Notes under the pieces: generated by a model
Told to the model about the DNA's origin: nothing
The model's database searches: none
The model's input: only the letters and a program-made list of their open reading frames with translations
Program-made: the position numbers and the translations under genes
Virus record (IMG/VR): IMGVR_UViG_3300000116_000276
Span: 115 to 21,955 of that record
DNA: 21,841 nt
Strand: one strand, 5' to 3'
Origin: a virus
Shown: piece after piece, positions 20,726 through 21,841 of the stretch
Position numbering within the stretch: the stretch's first letter is position 1
Layout of the letters: every line of letters begins with the position of its first letter

Positions 20726-21228
20726 TATTTCTCCACTTCGTCAGAGTCTTCTTCAAGTTCTGCGAAAAATTCAGCTAAAAAGTCTTTTTGTTCTAAAGGT
20801 TTTTCATTATCTAAATCATTAAAATCTGAAAGAGGGTCTTCGTCTCCCTCAAAGAATTCTTTAATAAAATCTTCTACCTGTTGATCTACAGATGGCGGAG
20901 CTAACAACTCGTCATACTTTTCTTCTAAACATACGGTTTTAGCAAGAGTAGTTAAAAACTCTACAGCTTCTTCAGAGAGTTCTCCAGTAGTAAAACCGTC
21001 TTCTGAAATTTGGTTTACGGTTACTGTTTTTTTAATTTCAAGATAAGCATTATCTGTATCACCTGCAACAAAGTCTAACAATCTAGGCTCATGTTCTGCA
21101 ATTAGATCTAAAGGAAAATGACGTGCAAGTAAAGGAGCTCTTTTTCCTTTGTCATAATCTTTTATAGCAAAATATGCAAAAGGATCTTCTCCACGTTCTG
21201 CGATATTTACTTTAACATAGTAATTCAT
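20725..21228 (-). CDS. Hypothetical acidic protein, 167 residues
   Basis: The first 60 residues are mixed (MNYYVKVNIAERGEDPFAYF) and may form a small beta domain. The C-terminal third is strongly acidic (EFFEGDEDPLSDFNDLD and AELEEDSDEVEK) and likely disordered or helical. There is no recognised domain, signal peptide or membrane segment. GGAGATTTTTAA precedes the ATG, giving a workable ribosome binding site. The start of the tail-fibre gene overlaps its stop (1 nt). Sitting between two fibre genes, it could be a fibre assembly factor or chaperone; this is context inference only. Confidence 0.7.
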   Translation of the reverse strand: MNYYVKVNIAERGEDPFAYFAIKDYDKGKRAPLLARHFPLDLIAEHEPRLLDFVAGDTDNAYLEIKKTVTVNQISEDGFTTGELSEEAVEFLTTLAKTVCLEEKYDELLAPPSVDQQVEDFIKEFFEGDEDPLSDFNDLDNEKPLEQKDFLAEFFAELEEDSDEVEK

Positions 21229-21241
21229 TTAAAAATCTCCA

Positions 21242-21841
21242 TTAAGTTTTAATAATATAGTTAACAACAGAAGAAGGAACTGTTATAGAATGAGTGTGTG
21301 CTGCCTGAGTTACTGAATTTACTACTGTAGTAGAGGTTGAATCTTTTGCTGTTGCAGCAACAGATGTTGTACCTACCGTTAGATCTCCATCACCGTCTGA
21401 AGCTGTTGTTAAAATAGAACTAGCACTCACAGAACCTGTTTCAGCTCCTAATGTGCTATTATTAGTTCCTTTGCCTAGAGGGAATCTATCTCTTAAATCA
21501 GGTAGTCCAAACGTAGTAGAGCCATCACCAACACCATAACTAGTGCCCGCAATTGCAAATAGAGAGGCATACGTAGTTCTATTAATATCAGAACCATCAC
21601 ACAGTAACCATCCCGTTGGAGCTGTAGAACCACTCCACATAATAACAGACCCTGCAGGTAGTAGAGGTGCTGGTGACGAATCAGGGTCATTTTCTATTGA
21701 GTTTTGACTTAAGGTAGCTGCAGCTAGGTTGGCATAGTTGCCTGGAGTTTTCATCACATGCATGCCGTTTAGAGACGAAGTAGCAGCTGCATCAGTTCTG
21801 TGAACTATAGCTACATTTCCGTTATTTAAGGTACCTAATCC
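21242..21841 (-). CDS. Tail fibre with phage tail collar domain (5' end outside window)
   Basis: The frame is open to the right edge, so the 199 visible residues are the C-terminal part; the ATG at 21763 is internal. Visible sequence starts GLGTLNNGNVAIVHRTDAAA. A phage tail collar domain follows: PAGSVIMWSGSTAPTGWLLCDG, then YASLFAIAGTSYGVGDGSTTF and LPDLRDRFPLGKG, the well-known signature of distal tail-fibre proteins. The last 70 residues are Ser/Thr/Val-rich and end TQAAHTHSITVPSSVVNYIIKT, with the HTH segment typical of such tips. It would sit at a fibre tip and touch the host surface. The stop is 13 nt before the acidic-protein start. Confidence 0.88.
   Translation of the reverse strand, partial: GLGTLNNGNVAIVHRTDAAATSSLNGMHVMKTPGNYANLAAATLSQNSIENDPDSSPAPLLPAGSVIMWSGSTAPTGWLLCDGSDINRTTYASLFAIAGTSYGVGDGSTTFGLPDLRDRFPLGKGTNNSTLGAETGSVSASSILTTASDGDGDLTVGTTSVAATAKDSTSTTVVNSVTQAAHTHSITVPSSVVNYIIKT

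Noticed and set aside
1-21841. CRISPR array, transposase, integrase or attachment site
   Set aside because: No regularly spaced repeats, DDE/tyrosine recombinase motifs or tRNA-overlapping repeat pair were seen in either strand.

Overview
The window reads as part of the genome of an AT-rich tailed double-stranded DNA phage (Caudoviricetes). The evidence is dense, overlapping, mostly co-oriented genes. One arm carries T4-like replication and recombination functions (SF2 helicase, gp32-type ssDNA-binding protein, a gp46/gp47 nuclease pair, an RNase H/FEN-type exonuclease). It also carries a nucleotide-supply set (nrdA, nrdB, MazG-like, glutaredoxin, thyX) and phoH. The other arm carries tail-fibre genes. 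This combination is common in aquatic, especially marine, phages. The host cannot be named from the sequence.

Layout: 1-15847 is one long + strand block of metabolism and replication genes. It ends in a rho-independent terminator at about 15880-15900. 15836-21841 is a - strand block of structural and late-type genes, read right to left: a collar-domain tail fibre (truncated at the right edge), an acidic protein, a coiled-coil tail fibre, a radical SAM/SPASM enzyme, several small proteins (three very basic), a beta-helix-like protein with a near-consensus sigma70 promoter in front, and a 39-codon gene at the convergence point. The - strand terminator lies inside the last + gene and the + strand terminator lies inside the last - gene.

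How the genes fit together: the ssDNA-binding protein, helicase, gp46/47 complex, Hjc-like nuclease and 5'-3' exonuclease would support recombination-dependent replication and primer removal. NrdA/NrdB with glutaredoxin as reductant, MazG-like pyrophosphohydrolase and ThyX would supply and edit dNTPs. Most gene pairs are joined by ATGA or TAATG overlaps, implying translational coupling.

Less ordinary content: a PP-loop ATP-pyrophosphatase gene lies between the gp47 and gp46 genes. A very AT-rich SGNH-hydrolase-like gene is flanked by a near-perfect 19-bp direct repeat. A GT-B glycosyltransferase and a nicotianamine-synthase-like protein end the + strand block. A dUTPase-fold protein appears to have lost its catalytic motifs. 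A radical SAM/SPASM enzyme is coupled to a tail-fibre gene. A 167-nt gap at 2296-2462 is packed with predicted hairpins. No tRNA, CRISPR array, transposase or integrase was seen. No gene-free stretch exceeds 300 bases; the longest is that 167-nt gap.
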